The notes under the pieces: model-generated
Databases searched by the model: none
The model's input: the letters and a program-made list of their open reading frames with translations, nothing else
Told to the model about the DNA's origin: nothing
Virus record (IMG/VR): IMGVR_UViG_3300020214_000110
Span: 1 to 25,480 of that record
Reading direction: 5' to 3' (one strand)
Source: a virus
DNA length: 25,480 nucleotides
Part shown: piece after piece, positions 13,601 to 19,904 of the stretch
Numbering within the stretch: the stretch's first letter is position 1
Layout: every line of letters starts with the position of its first letter
Made by a program: the position numbers and the translations under genes

Positions 13601-13773
13601 CGCCCCCCAAGTGCGCAGAACACGAGCTCCGCCCTGGAGAGTTCGGCGACAGCCCCCGGTACGTGCGTGCTCTCGTGGAGAGCCGCACGTGCTGGCGCTG
13701 TCGTCTGCTCGAGGTGCGGGCGCGGATCGTCTGGCGCTGGCGTCTGGAGCTGACGCGGTTCGGGATCTACTAG
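13597..13773 (+). CDS. Small zinc-binding-type protein
   Basis: This 58-residue protein begins in an ATGA overlap. CAEH (6-9) and CWRC (32-35) make a possible four-ligand zinc site. The C-terminus is Arg/Trp-rich (RARIVWRWRLELTRFGIY). It converges on the NUDIX gene, whose stop overlaps this one by four bases. Function unknown. Confidence 0.5.
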   Translation: MTPPKCAEHELRPGEFGDSPRYVRALVESRTCWRCRLLEVRARIVWRWRLELTRFGIY

Positions 13774-14216
13774 CCCGATCCGGGGCGCCAGCTCCGAAGA
13801 AGATCCGCGACGCCCGGGTGAAGCTCGAGCGGCGGGTCGCGCTCGGGATCCCACCACACGTAGTCGTCGTGCTCGTCGTTCAGGACCGGCGCGAACTGGC
13901 GCTCGACCTCGATGACGAACGTCGTGTAGCGAAAGTGCCCCTCGCGGAACACGAACTCGCCCACGATGCGCCGCCGTGGGGGCAGCGGCCCGATCTCCTC
14001 GTGCGCCTCGCGCAGCGCCGACTCGAGCGGGGCCATCGGCAGGCCGCGCTCGTTGACCGGGATGGCGCCCCCCGGGATGCCCCAGGTGCCGGGCTCCATG
14101 ACCCAGGCGGCTCGGAGGAGAAGCAGGATCTTCCGCCCGGCGACGAAGAGCAGCCCCGAGCCCGCATGGCCCCAGCGGCCTCGAACGTGGCCCACGTCCC
14201 GGTAGCGGCTCGGCAC
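13770..14216 (-). CDS. NUDIX hydrolase
   Basis: This 148-residue protein has a recognisable NUDIX box. TWGIPGGAIPVNERG (44-58) is followed by PLESALREAHEEIGPL (63-78), whose REAHEEIG matches the RExxEExG core that binds the catalytic metals. The loop between the glycine and RE is longer than in the canonical Gx5Ex7RE box. NUDIX enzymes hydrolyse nucleoside diphosphates linked to another group, including ADP-ribose, NADH and oxidised dNTPs. It is divergent from a run of three ART-like genes, so ADP-ribose or NAD derivatives are attractive substrates, but specificity cannot be read. The start is GTG. Confidence 0.8.
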   Translation of the reverse strand: MPSRYRDVGHVRGRWGHAGSGLLFVAGRKILLLLRAAWVMEPGTWGIPGGAIPVNERGLPMAPLESALREAHEEIGPLPPRRRIVGEFVFREGHFRYTTFVIEVERQFAPVLNDEHDDYVWWDPERDPPLELHPGVADLLRSWRPGSG

Positions 14217-14223
14217 GTCGGCC

Positions 14224-14253
14224 AGGGTATCACGCGGCGCGGTCAGGTATAGT
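14224..14253. promoter_or_regulatory. Divergent -10 elements between NUDIX and ART genes
   Basis: In the 43-base gap, TATAGT (14248-14253, plus strand) ends exactly 6 bases before the GTG of the first ART gene. TACCCT (14224-14229, minus strand) ends 7 bases before the GTG of the NUDIX gene. Neither start has a Shine-Dalgarno, suggesting two leaderless transcripts from overlapping promoters. No clear -35 boxes were found. Confidence 0.45.
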
Positions 14254-14259
14254 CATGGG

Positions 14260-15033
14260 GTGAAGGTCGTCGCCTACCACGGCAGCAGCAGGCCCGTTCG
14301 GCGCTTCGACCCGGAGGTGAGCACCTACGGGGTCATGTGGTTCAGCGGGGACCGCGCCAAGATCCTCGCGGGCGAGAGCGGCGCTGCGGCGGTGACCTGG
14401 CTGATGACCGTGGAACTCGACGTGGACAAGGTGGCTGGCTGGCCTGAGTACGACAGCCTGATGCTCCAGCAGATCAATGACCTCGGCTACGACAGCATCC
14501 ACCTCGACGATGTCGACGACTGGATCATGTTCGACCCGGATCGCATCCGGGTGCTCAAGGTCGAGCGGGTGCGTCCGGGCATGCGCGAGCCGGCCAAGTC
14601 GCGCGACGACTTCCGGCGGTACATCGCTCCTGCGGGGAGCAAGCGGCTGATCGTCAGTGGGAGGGCGTACGCGGACGTCGAAGAGATACCGCTCGCCAAC
14701 ATCTACGTGCTGCACCACTCGGTGAATCCGGTCGATGCGCGGCTAGTCGAGATTCTGGCGGCGGCGGATCCGAAAGAGATCCCGCCGGTACTAGGATGGC
14801 GTGATCGGCCGGAACTGTCGCCTCGGGAGTTCGTGAAGTTGATCCCCGGGAGGCTAAGAGCGGGGCACCCGAAAGTGTATGTGCACGACGGCACGCACCG
14901 AGCCAGGGCAGCCGCAGTACGCGGAGATCGAACGCTACGAGTCGCGTTCAGGTGGCACCGCGTCGAGGGCGATGTGGATGTGTGGGACGGCGTGGCTCAC
15001 CCTTGGGTGCTTCCTCCGTGGGTCAAGTCGTGA
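14260..15033 (+). CDS. ART-like domain fused to ParB/sulfiredoxin-like domain
   Basis: This is a 257-residue protein. Residues 1-110 resemble an ADP-ribosyltransferase of the ART-PolyVal type: AYHGSSRPVRRFD (H of the H-Y-E class), VMWFSGDRAKIL, and LGYDSIHLDDVDDWIMFDPDRIRVL (about 81-104). The C-terminal half has IPLANIYV (145-152), RLVEILAAADPKEIPPVLGW and VYVHDGTHRARAAAVRGD. This layout matches ParB/sulfiredoxin-like domains, in which a GHxRxxA-type motif binds nucleotide. The start is GTG, just after a -10 box. The same two-part layout recurs in the gene at 15616. Catalysis and target are unknown. Confidence 0.6.
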   Translation: MKVVAYHGSSRPVRRFDPEVSTYGVMWFSGDRAKILAGESGAAAVTWLMTVELDVDKVAGWPEYDSLMLQQINDLGYDSIHLDDVDDWIMFDPDRIRVLKVERVRPGMREPAKSRDDFRRYIAPAGSKRLIVSGRAYADVEEIPLANIYVLHHSVNPVDARLVEILAAADPKEIPPVLGWRDRPELSPREFVKLIPGRLRAGHPKVYVHDGTHRARAAAVRGDRTLRVAFRWHRVEGDVDVWDGVAHPWVLPPWVKS

Positions 15034-15602
15034 TGCGTGCAAAGCGCGGTGGGGCGAGGTATGCTTCCCGGGCGATGCGCGAGCCGCCTGACGACTACCG
15101 GATGCAGCACCGCGCGCCGGACCGCGACAGCGGCGCGCCCCTCTTCGACCTCACGGGCAACGGCATCTACCCGGCGGACTTCTACGACCGTCCGAGCTGG
15201 TATCCGGCGGGCCACGACTCGGACGGGGACGCGCTCAGCGTCATCTACCGCGTCCGCGGTCGCCCGGAAGCTCGCGTCTGGATGTACCGCGCCGTCCCCC
15301 GGGGCATCCTCACGTTCAACCCCGGCGATTGGGTGGCGATCACGAAGGCGTACGCGCGCGACCACGGGAGGCACGGGAGCGACCCGGGGCTCGACATGCC
15401 GGTCATCGCCGCGCGCGTGTTCGCCTCGCAGCTCTTCACGGCGGGAGACTCCTACCAAGAGTGGGGCTACGACGGGCCGCCGCTCCAGGGGCGCGTCGTC
15501 TTCCGGCCAAGGAAGCCGATGACGCCTGAGCAGCGGGAAGCGGCGAACCTCGCGCGGAGGTCGCAGCGTCGATGGGCGAAGCGCCAGGCGTGGGGCCTCT
15601 GA
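15033..15602 (+). CDS. ART-like protein, possible R-S-E class
   Basis: This 189-residue protein overlaps the previous stop (TGATG). The alternative ATG at 15075 (MREPPDDYRMQHRAP) has a TATGCT -10 nine bases before it. The body reads HRAPDRDSGAPLFDLT, GIYPADFYDRP, ARVWMYRAVPRGILTFNPGDWVAITKAYARDHG and DSYQEWGYDG. From memory this family occurs in phage genomes. YRAVP would supply the Arg, a later Thr/Ser the middle residue, and YQEWGY the Glu of an R-S-E ART. There is no ParB-like part here. The assignment is by pattern only and needs structural comparison. Confidence 0.55.
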   Translation: MRAKRGGARYASRAMREPPDDYRMQHRAPDRDSGAPLFDLTGNGIYPADFYDRPSWYPAGHDSDGDALSVIYRVRGRPEARVWMYRAVPRGILTFNPGDWVAITKAYARDHGRHGSDPGLDMPVIAARVFASQLFTAGDSYQEWGYDGPPLQGRVVFRPRKPMTPEQREAANLARRSQRRWAKRQAWGL

Positions 15603-15615
15603 AGTTGAACCTCCA

Positions 15616-16320
15616 ATGTGGCTCTACCACAGCACGCTGACTGAAAACCTGCCCGGCATCACGCGCGACGGTCTCCGCGCGCCGCTGTGGGTGTCGCCGA
15701 TCATGCGCGAGGCGGCTCGATGGGGCGAGCGCCGAAGTAGCTACTGGTCCGAACGCGGGAAGCTGGAGCATCGCCCGTTCTCCGTGTTGCGGTTCTGGAT
15801 CGATGATCCGACGGAGTTGTCTAGGGATCCGAATCTGTGGGCCGACATCGACGAGTCGGCGGTTCTTGAGCGGCCTGTTCCTCCGCAGGAGATCGAACTT
15901 CTTCAAGGTGATCCTTGGGGGCGCGAACCGTCTTGGGTGCCGTTGCGCGCCGCGCGCGGCATGAGCGAGCCCGTCGAGTGGGACGAGGACTACGGCAGCA
16001 TCCCCACCTACGCGCGCGGCTTCGAGCGAGCGCGCGTTCCGGTGCGCCAGATCGCCTCGCCCTTCATCAACCCGATCAGCCAGGAGCGCATCGACGAGCT
16101 GGCGCGGCTGGAGGACGCAGGCTACACGCTGCCGCCGATCATCGTGAACGGACCTCACGAGGTGGAAGAGGTGGACTACCCGGAGGAGAAGTACCCCTTC
16201 CTCGACGGGCACTACCCGGAGGTCGGGGAAGAGGTCTGGTACGTCCATGACGGGCACCATCGCGTGGCGCTGGCGCTCGAGCGCGGTGACAGGTACATCG
16301 ACGCCCTCGTCATGGGGTGA
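15616..16320 (+). CDS. Second ART-like/ParB-like fusion
   Basis: This is a 234-residue protein. WLYHSTLTENLPGITRDGLRAP (2-23) matches the YHxT...I..xGL opening of H-class ARTs, including the Tpt1-like and DUF952-like groups. VLRFWIDDPTEL and VPPQEIELL follow. The second half has VPVRQIASPFINPISQERIDEL, GYTLPPIIVNG and VWYVHDGHHRVALALERGDRYIDALV. The DGHHRVAL motif is the ParB/sulfiredoxin nucleotide-binding signature. It shares domain order with the gene at 14260, although identity is low. The end overlaps the convergent minus-strand gene by 11 bases. Confidence 0.6.
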   Translation: MWLYHSTLTENLPGITRDGLRAPLWVSPIMREAARWGERRSSYWSERGKLEHRPFSVLRFWIDDPTELSRDPNLWADIDESAVLERPVPPQEIELLQGDPWGREPSWVPLRAARGMSEPVEWDEDYGSIPTYARGFERARVPVRQIASPFINPISQERIDELARLEDAGYTLPPIIVNGPHEVEEVDYPEEKYPFLDGHYPEVGEEVWYVHDGHHRVALALERGDRYIDALVMG

Positions 16321-16696
16321 GTCCGGCGCCGGATGCCGTTTGGTACGCGACGTCATCGACGGCGTCTAGCTCTTCCTCGCTGTAGTTGTCCCACGTCGGA
16401 AGGCCGGCACGGGCGATGCCTGTTGCGGTGACACGCCGCCACTTGCCGAGGCGGCCGGCCTGGGACTCCGCTGCGCGATCAGTTTTCGTGTTCACGCCGG
16501 CAATATCCAGCACTTCGTCGCGAGAAACCTCTACTGCGACATGGTGCAGATCCCCGCGATTGTCGAAGAGCCCGACGAGAGGGAGCCCGGTAATCTCGGA
16601 GAGGCGCAGGGCGAGGATGGCGCAATCGCCGCGCTCGAAGTTCAGGTCGAGCGCGCCCTGCTCGTTGTCGTCTTCGTCGTCCCAGAGCCGGGGCAT
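16310..16696 (-). CDS. Possible papain-fold peptidase/deamidase-like protein
   Basis: This is a 128-residue protein. ERGDCAILALRLSEITGLPLVGLFD (21-45) places C25 at a helix start, LHHVAVEV (50-57) supplies H51/H52, and VLDIAGV (62-68) supplies D64. That Cys-His-Asp order and spacing resemble papain-like (NlpC/P60 or C39-type) folds used by peptidases and toxins. It has its own strong promoter and no leader. It converges on the ART cluster. The fold is a guess from pattern; the acidic N-terminus (DDEDDNE) is unusual. Confidence 0.45.
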   Translation of the reverse strand: MPRLWDDEDDNEQGALDLNFERGDCAILALRLSEITGLPLVGLFDNRGDLHHVAVEVSRDEVLDIAGVNTKTDRAAESQAGRLGKWRRVTATGIARAGLPTWDNYSEEELDAVDDVAYQTASGAGLTP

Positions 16697-16702
16697 GGAC
16701 TC

Positions 16703-16731
16703 ATGCTACTGCGAGCCGGCGCCGATGTCAG
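16703..16731 (-). promoter_or_regulatory. Predicted promoter giving a leaderless transcript
   Basis: On the minus strand, CTGACA (16726-16731) and TAGCAT (16703-16708) are separated by 17 bases. Exactly 6 bases follow before the ATG at 16696, so transcription would start at or next to the start codon. The promoter lies within the 3' end of the upstream gene. No Shine-Dalgarno is present. Confidence 0.6.
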
Positions 16732-17266
16732 ATCCCGGCCCCCTCGCGCGTCGTGAGGGCATGATCATCACCTCCGACTCGCACCTCGACCACGGCCTCA
16801 CCGAGCGCCAGGTCGCCCACACCTTCTGGATGTCGAGGTAGATCGCGTCCTGATCCATCAGCCGCGCGAGTTCCTCGCCGAGCGCGGCCATCTCGTCGAC
16901 GAACGTCTCCTCGTCGAGGCCGTCCTCGTTCAGGATGATGATCTGCGCGCCTTGCTCGTCCGGCTCCCGGCGCCCACCGAGCGGCTGCCAGATCCCTCGC
17001 TGGGTCAGGAAGCTCGCACCGGATGAGCGCCCCTGCCGTTCGCGGACTTCGATGAAGAATCGGATGAGATCGTCTTCGGTCCAGTGGGGGCGACCGTGGA
17101 CGTTGAACCCGACGAGGAAGCGCGCCGAGAGTAGCTGGGTGCCTACTCGAGGGCGTCTCCCCGAAACGATGTGGGGGCGAGCGCCGTGGGATTGAATTGG
17201 CCCTCCGGGCTTGAAGCGCCCCTTCTCTTGAACGGTGATCGGGCGAAGATCGGCGTGTAGCTTCAT
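16706..17266 (-). CDS. Conserved phage hypothetical protein
   Basis: This 186-residue protein has a GGAGG Shine-Dalgarno. It contains DDLIRFFIEVRERQGRSSGASF, LTQRGIWQPLGG, AQIIILNEDGL and FVDEMAALGEELARLMDQDAIYL, a set of segments recalled from a conserved phage protein family of unknown role. The C-terminus is Arg/Ser/Gly-rich. It lies downstream of the small gene at 17304 in the same orientation, with 37 bases between them. Confidence 0.65.
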   Translation of the reverse strand: MKLHADLRPITVQEKGRFKPGGPIQSHGARPHIVSGRRPRVGTQLLSARFLVGFNVHGRPHWTEDDLIRFFIEVRERQGRSSGASFLTQRGIWQPLGGRREPDEQGAQIIILNEDGLDEETFVDEMAALGEELARLMDQDAIYLDIQKVWATWRSVRPWSRCESEVMIMPSRRARGPGSDIGAGSQ

Positions 17267-17303
17267 GGGACGTAACCTCCGATTGAATTGTAGAAGAGCG
17301 TGG

Positions 17304-17561
17304 TCAGGGCTGCGAGGTCTTCCGGGGGCCGAACACGTCCTCCCGGTGCTTCACGAGCGCGTCGATGAAGGCGTCGAGCGTTCCAGGCCCCTTGAAGCGC
17401 ATGACGATGACGGCGCCGCCGACCGGGATGTGGAGGTGGACCTGCGTCGGCGGGACCGTGGGCTCCGGTGTCGGGCACCACGAGTAGACCGTGGCGCCTT
17501 CGGGCATCGACTCGTAGTAGTCGGCCGGTGGGATCTTGCCTGTTCGTCGATCGCTGGTCAT
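17304..17561 (-). CDS. Small hypothetical protein
   Basis: This 85-residue protein has a GGAGG Shine-Dalgarno. The N-terminus MTSDRRTGKIPPADYYESM precedes VYSWCPTPEPTVPPTQVHLHIPVGGAVIVMRFKG (beta-rich) and a C-terminal helix TLDAFIDALVKHREDVFG. The start overlaps the preceding stop (ATGA). No family was recognised. Confidence 0.6.
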   Translation of the reverse strand: MTSDRRTGKIPPADYYESMPEGATVYSWCPTPEPTVPPTQVHLHIPVGGAVIVMRFKGPGTLDAFIDALVKHREDVFGPRKTSQP

Positions 17562-17761
17562 GGTCGGCCTCCAATGTTGAGAGCTTTTCGCGCCGCGGCT
17601 CGGTCGAGTCTGTAACCGTGCTTCTCCGCGCGAAGGATGCCTCGACGGACGAGCGCCTGGATCGTTCGCTCGTCGTTCAGCATCACCACGGTCGGACCCG
17701 ACGGCGTGCGCAGCATGTCCCAGATCATCCCGCGCATGGCAGAGGAGAGCGGCCGTTTCAT
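17558..17761 (-). CDS. Small winged-helix-like protein
   Basis: This 67-residue protein reads MKRPLSSAMRGMIWDMLRTP, then NDERTIQALVRRGILRAEKHGYRL. A helix, a second helix (TIQALVRRG) and a short strand pair (ILRAEKHGYRL) are arranged as in a minimal winged helix. It is coupled on both sides by ATGA overlaps. DNA binding is an inference. Confidence 0.5.
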   Translation of the reverse strand: MKRPLSSAMRGMIWDMLRTPSGPTVVMLNDERTIQALVRRGILRAEKHGYRLDRAAARKALNIGGRP

Positions 17762-18516
17762 GTTGCCGCTTTCTTCGCCGCAGTGCGTTCGTAGTACCGG
17801 ACCTTCGCGCGCCACTTCGCGAGCGTGCGGCGCACCGACTGGAGGTTTCGCTCGCACTCGGCGAGCATCTTCGCGGCGTGAGCTGCGCGCCGCTCGACGA
17901 GGGCTGTGGCCTTCTCCGCGCGCGTCGGCTTCGCTTGGGGCGGCCCCGGCGGGAAGAGGTCGATCTCGCCGGCCTCGATCTTCGCCTTGAGCGTGGCCTG
18001 GGCGATGGCGTCCATCCTGTAGGCGACGCACCCCTGGCTTGCGGGCGCGTCGAGAGGGACATCGATCCCCCAGAGTTCCTTGCAAGCTCGGCGGAGGGTG
18101 CGCCGGAACCGCTCGCTGTGGCCCTCTCGAGGCGGCACCGCGAGGTGGCACATCTCGTGGACGAGCAGCTCCAGCACGCGCTCGGGGGTCGCGTCGAGAC
18201 CGGCAGCGATCCGAATCCGTCGCTGGGTAGTCCAAGCGCGCCCGCACGTGCCGTTCGATGTGCGGTGCCCGACCTCCAGGCGGATCTTCCCGAGGTTCCC
18301 GACGAAGGGCGGGAGCTTCCGGTAGGCCGCGAGGGCGCGGTCGAGGTCGACGCCCGCGACGACGTGGCCGAGCTTCCGGCGCTCGGCGGCAGCGCGGCGC
18401 CTGGCCGGCAGAACGACGCAGCGGTAGCAGGCACGCTCTTCGCCGTTGCCCGTGCGGACGAGGGGGAGGTTGCAGTCCGCGCAGCGGGGGGCGGGGGTTT
18501 CGACTACGGTGTCCAT
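17758..18516 (-). CDS. SprT-like zinc metalloprotease
   Basis: This is a 252-residue protein. CADC (12-15) and CYRC (30-33) form an N-terminal zinc ribbon. The catalytic motif LLVHEMCHLAV (117-127) contains HExxH (120-124). EGHSERFRRTLRRACKEL (131-148) supplies the third ligand (H133) and the helix typical of SprT-like domains. Such proteases, related to SPRTN and Wss1, cleave proteins crosslinked to DNA. The C-terminal 70 residues are basic and helical and may bind DNA. The start was chosen at MDTVVETP with a modest GAGAGG site. The gene sits within a coupled operon with a rhomboid protease upstream. Confidence 0.85.
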   Translation of the reverse strand: MDTVVETPAPRCADCNLPLVRTGNGEERACYRCVVLPARRRAAAERRKLGHVVAGVDLDRALAAYRKLPPFVGNLGKIRLEVGHRTSNGTCGRAWTTQRRIRIAAGLDATPERVLELLVHEMCHLAVPPREGHSERFRRTLRRACKELWGIDVPLDAPASQGCVAYRMDAIAQATLKAKIEAGEIDLFPPGPPQAKPTRAEKATALVERRAAHAAKMLAECERNLQSVRRTLAKWRAKVRYYERTAAKKAAT

Positions 18517-18740
18517 ACGGCCCTCTCTTTCTTCTTCGGGTTGTCCTTCTCGACGGGCACCAGATCGAAGAGGGTGCCGACCGGGAACCGAGCCTTGGTT
18601 TCCTCGTCGCACATGAGCACCACGAACGAGTCTCGGTCGTAGCCCTCGGCGCCGATACACAGCCCTTTGGACCCGCGCCAGTCGTGCTGCACGACCACGG
18701 CGCGGAAGGGCTGACCGTCCTTTTGCCTCAACACGCTCAT
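18504..18740 (-). CDS. Small hypothetical protein
   Basis: This 78-residue protein starts in an ATGA overlap with the ribbon-helix-helix gene. It has PFRAVVVQHDWRGSKGLCIG, RDSFVVLMCDEET and FPVGTLFDLVPVE, a compact beta-rich sequence like a small barrel. The stop lies 13 bases inside the SprT-like gene. No family was recognised. Confidence 0.6.
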   Translation of the reverse strand: MSVLRQKDGQPFRAVVVQHDWRGSKGLCIGAEGYDRDSFVVLMCDEETKARFPVGTLFDLVPVEKDNPKKKERAVWTP

Positions 18741-18934
18741 CGCTTCTTCTTCCCGAGGTCCGCCTCGAGTTGCTCCGCGCCCTTGAACGCGGCGAGGCGG
18801 AGCGCCTCCGCCCGCGTGATCTGCATCCCGGGCTCGCTCATCCGCTCGGCGATCTTGTCGAGGCGGGCGAGGAAGGCTTCTGGCAGCCGGATCGCCGTCT
18901 GGACGTTCGCGTCCTTCTTGGGCTTGGCGGTCAC
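18737..18934 (-). CDS. Ribbon-helix-helix DNA-binding protein
   Basis: This 65-residue protein starts at GTG in a GTGA overlap. NVQTAIRLPEAFLARLDKIAER (10-31) provides the beta strand and first helix, and ITRAEALRLAAFKGAEQLE (39-57) the second helix. This is the classic ribbon-helix-helix order. It could regulate the surrounding operon. Both junctions are coupled. Confidence 0.65.
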   Translation of the reverse strand: MTAKPKKDANVQTAIRLPEAFLARLDKIAERMSEPGMQITRAEALRLAAFKGAEQLEADLGKKKR

Positions 18935-19347
18935 AGCGCACCTCCGACGACGATGACCTGGGCCGCCTGGGCGTAGGCGTCCTGCACAGTGCCGCCGGAA
19001 AGGAAGGCGCGCACCTCGTCGTCGCGGTCGAGGAAGGTCACTTCGACCCTGCCGCTCGCACCGAGTTCGGTCACATAGATGCACGTGGGGTTGTCCCGCA
19101 GCCAGCCCGTGAGCGCGTCGAGCGTGCGCTGAGCTGCTGCCTGCTGCTCAGGCTGGATCACCTTGGCGGCCGGCAGGATCGTCACGCCTTGGCGCGCCAG
19201 TCGGAGCACGAGCCGGCAGGCGAGGTCCGTGTAGACCTCCTCCGAGGGCTCCGTCATCGCGCCTTCAGACGTGTCTCTGATCGTGTCGAGGAGGGCGGTA
19301 GCGACCGCCTTTATGGTGTCGTTGATGGTCATGGGTGCAGTGTTCAC
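18931..19347 (-). CDS. Hypothetical protein
   Basis: This 138-residue protein starts at GTG (19347) or at an ATG five codons later. A helical N-terminal half (INDTIKAVATALLDTIRD, CRLVLRLARQGVTILPA) is followed by QQAAAQRTLDALTGWL and a strand pair (CIYVTELG, VEVTFLDR). No family was recognised. The stop forms a GTGA overlap with the ribbon-helix-helix gene. Confidence 0.55.
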   Translation of the reverse strand: MNTAPMTINDTIKAVATALLDTIRDTSEGAMTEPSEEVYTDLACRLVLRLARQGVTILPAAKVIQPEQQAAAQRTLDALTGWLRDNPTCIYVTELGASGRVEVTFLDRDDEVRAFLSGGTVQDAYAQAAQVIVVGGAL

Positions 19348-19359
19348 GGTTCTTGCTTT

Positions 19360-19533
19360 TCAGTCGTTGGGGTCGGGATCAGAGTCTTCGGCCAGCGCTT
19401 CGGAGCGGGCCACGTCGGCGGTACAGCGAGTGCAGAGCACGCACGTCGGGAGCCAGCCGTAGATCCTCACGCGCTTCCCGCAGACGGCGCACGGGTAGGT
19501 GCCGATAAACTCGGGGTTGCGGATGTGGCTCAC
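19360..19533 (-). CDS. Small zinc-ribbon protein
   Basis: This 57-residue protein starts at GTG in a GTGA overlap. CAVCGKR and CVLCTRC form a two-knuckle zinc ribbon (C19, C22, C35, C38 approximately). The C-terminus is acidic (ALAEDSDPDPND). Longer ORFs in this frame mirror the neighbour on the same strand. Function unknown. Confidence 0.55.
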   Translation of the reverse strand: MSHIRNPEFIGTYPCAVCGKRVRIYGWLPTCVLCTRCTADVARSEALAEDSDPDPND

Positions 19534-19904
19534 GAGGCCCTCTGAGCGGCGCGCGCCTGCCGGAGCAACGAGCGCATGGCCGGGGTGGGCCTCCGGGCGA
19601 CCTCGTGCTCCAACACGGCGATCACTTGGTCGAAGGACAGGCTCAGCGCGGACCACGACGAGGCGCGGCGACGGGTGACCTCGTCCGCGATCCAGCCCCC
19701 GACGATCCCGACCGTGAGGCTCCCGGCCGCGAGGCGCGCGCGGGCCTCCGTCTGAACGTCCTCTCCGATGGCGCTCGCCGCGAGGCGCTCGGCCACGCGG
19801 AGCGGGTCTTCGGCGGCCCCTGCCAAGGCGGCAAAGTGGCGGGCCGAGTACCCGGAGCGCCCTTGGCGCCGGACCGTCGGCCATGCCTCCAAGGGGGTCT
19901 TCAT
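19530..19904 (-). CDS. Hypothetical protein, possibly soluble partner of the rhomboid gene
   Basis: This 124-residue protein starts in an ATGA overlap with the rhomboid stop. The sequence has helical stretches (PLRVAERLAASAIGEDVQTE), a short hydrophobic patch GSLTVGIVGGWIADEV (about 66-81) and a C-terminal helix FDQVIAVLEHEVARRP. The patch might be a marginal membrane segment. No family was recognised. Any partnership with the rhomboid protease is inferred from gene coupling. Confidence 0.55.
   Translation of the reverse strand: MKTPLEAWPTVRRQGRSGYSARHFAALAGAAEDPLRVAERLAASAIGEDVQTEARARLAAGSLTVGIVGGWIADEVTRRRASSWSALSLSFDQVIAVLEHEVARRPTPAMRSLLRQARAAQRAS

Noticed and set aside
17304-18434. Minus-strand ORF of 376 codons
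   Set aside because: Only its last 85 codons look coding and have a Shine-Dalgarno; the rest reads the SprT-like and winged-helix-like genes out of frame.
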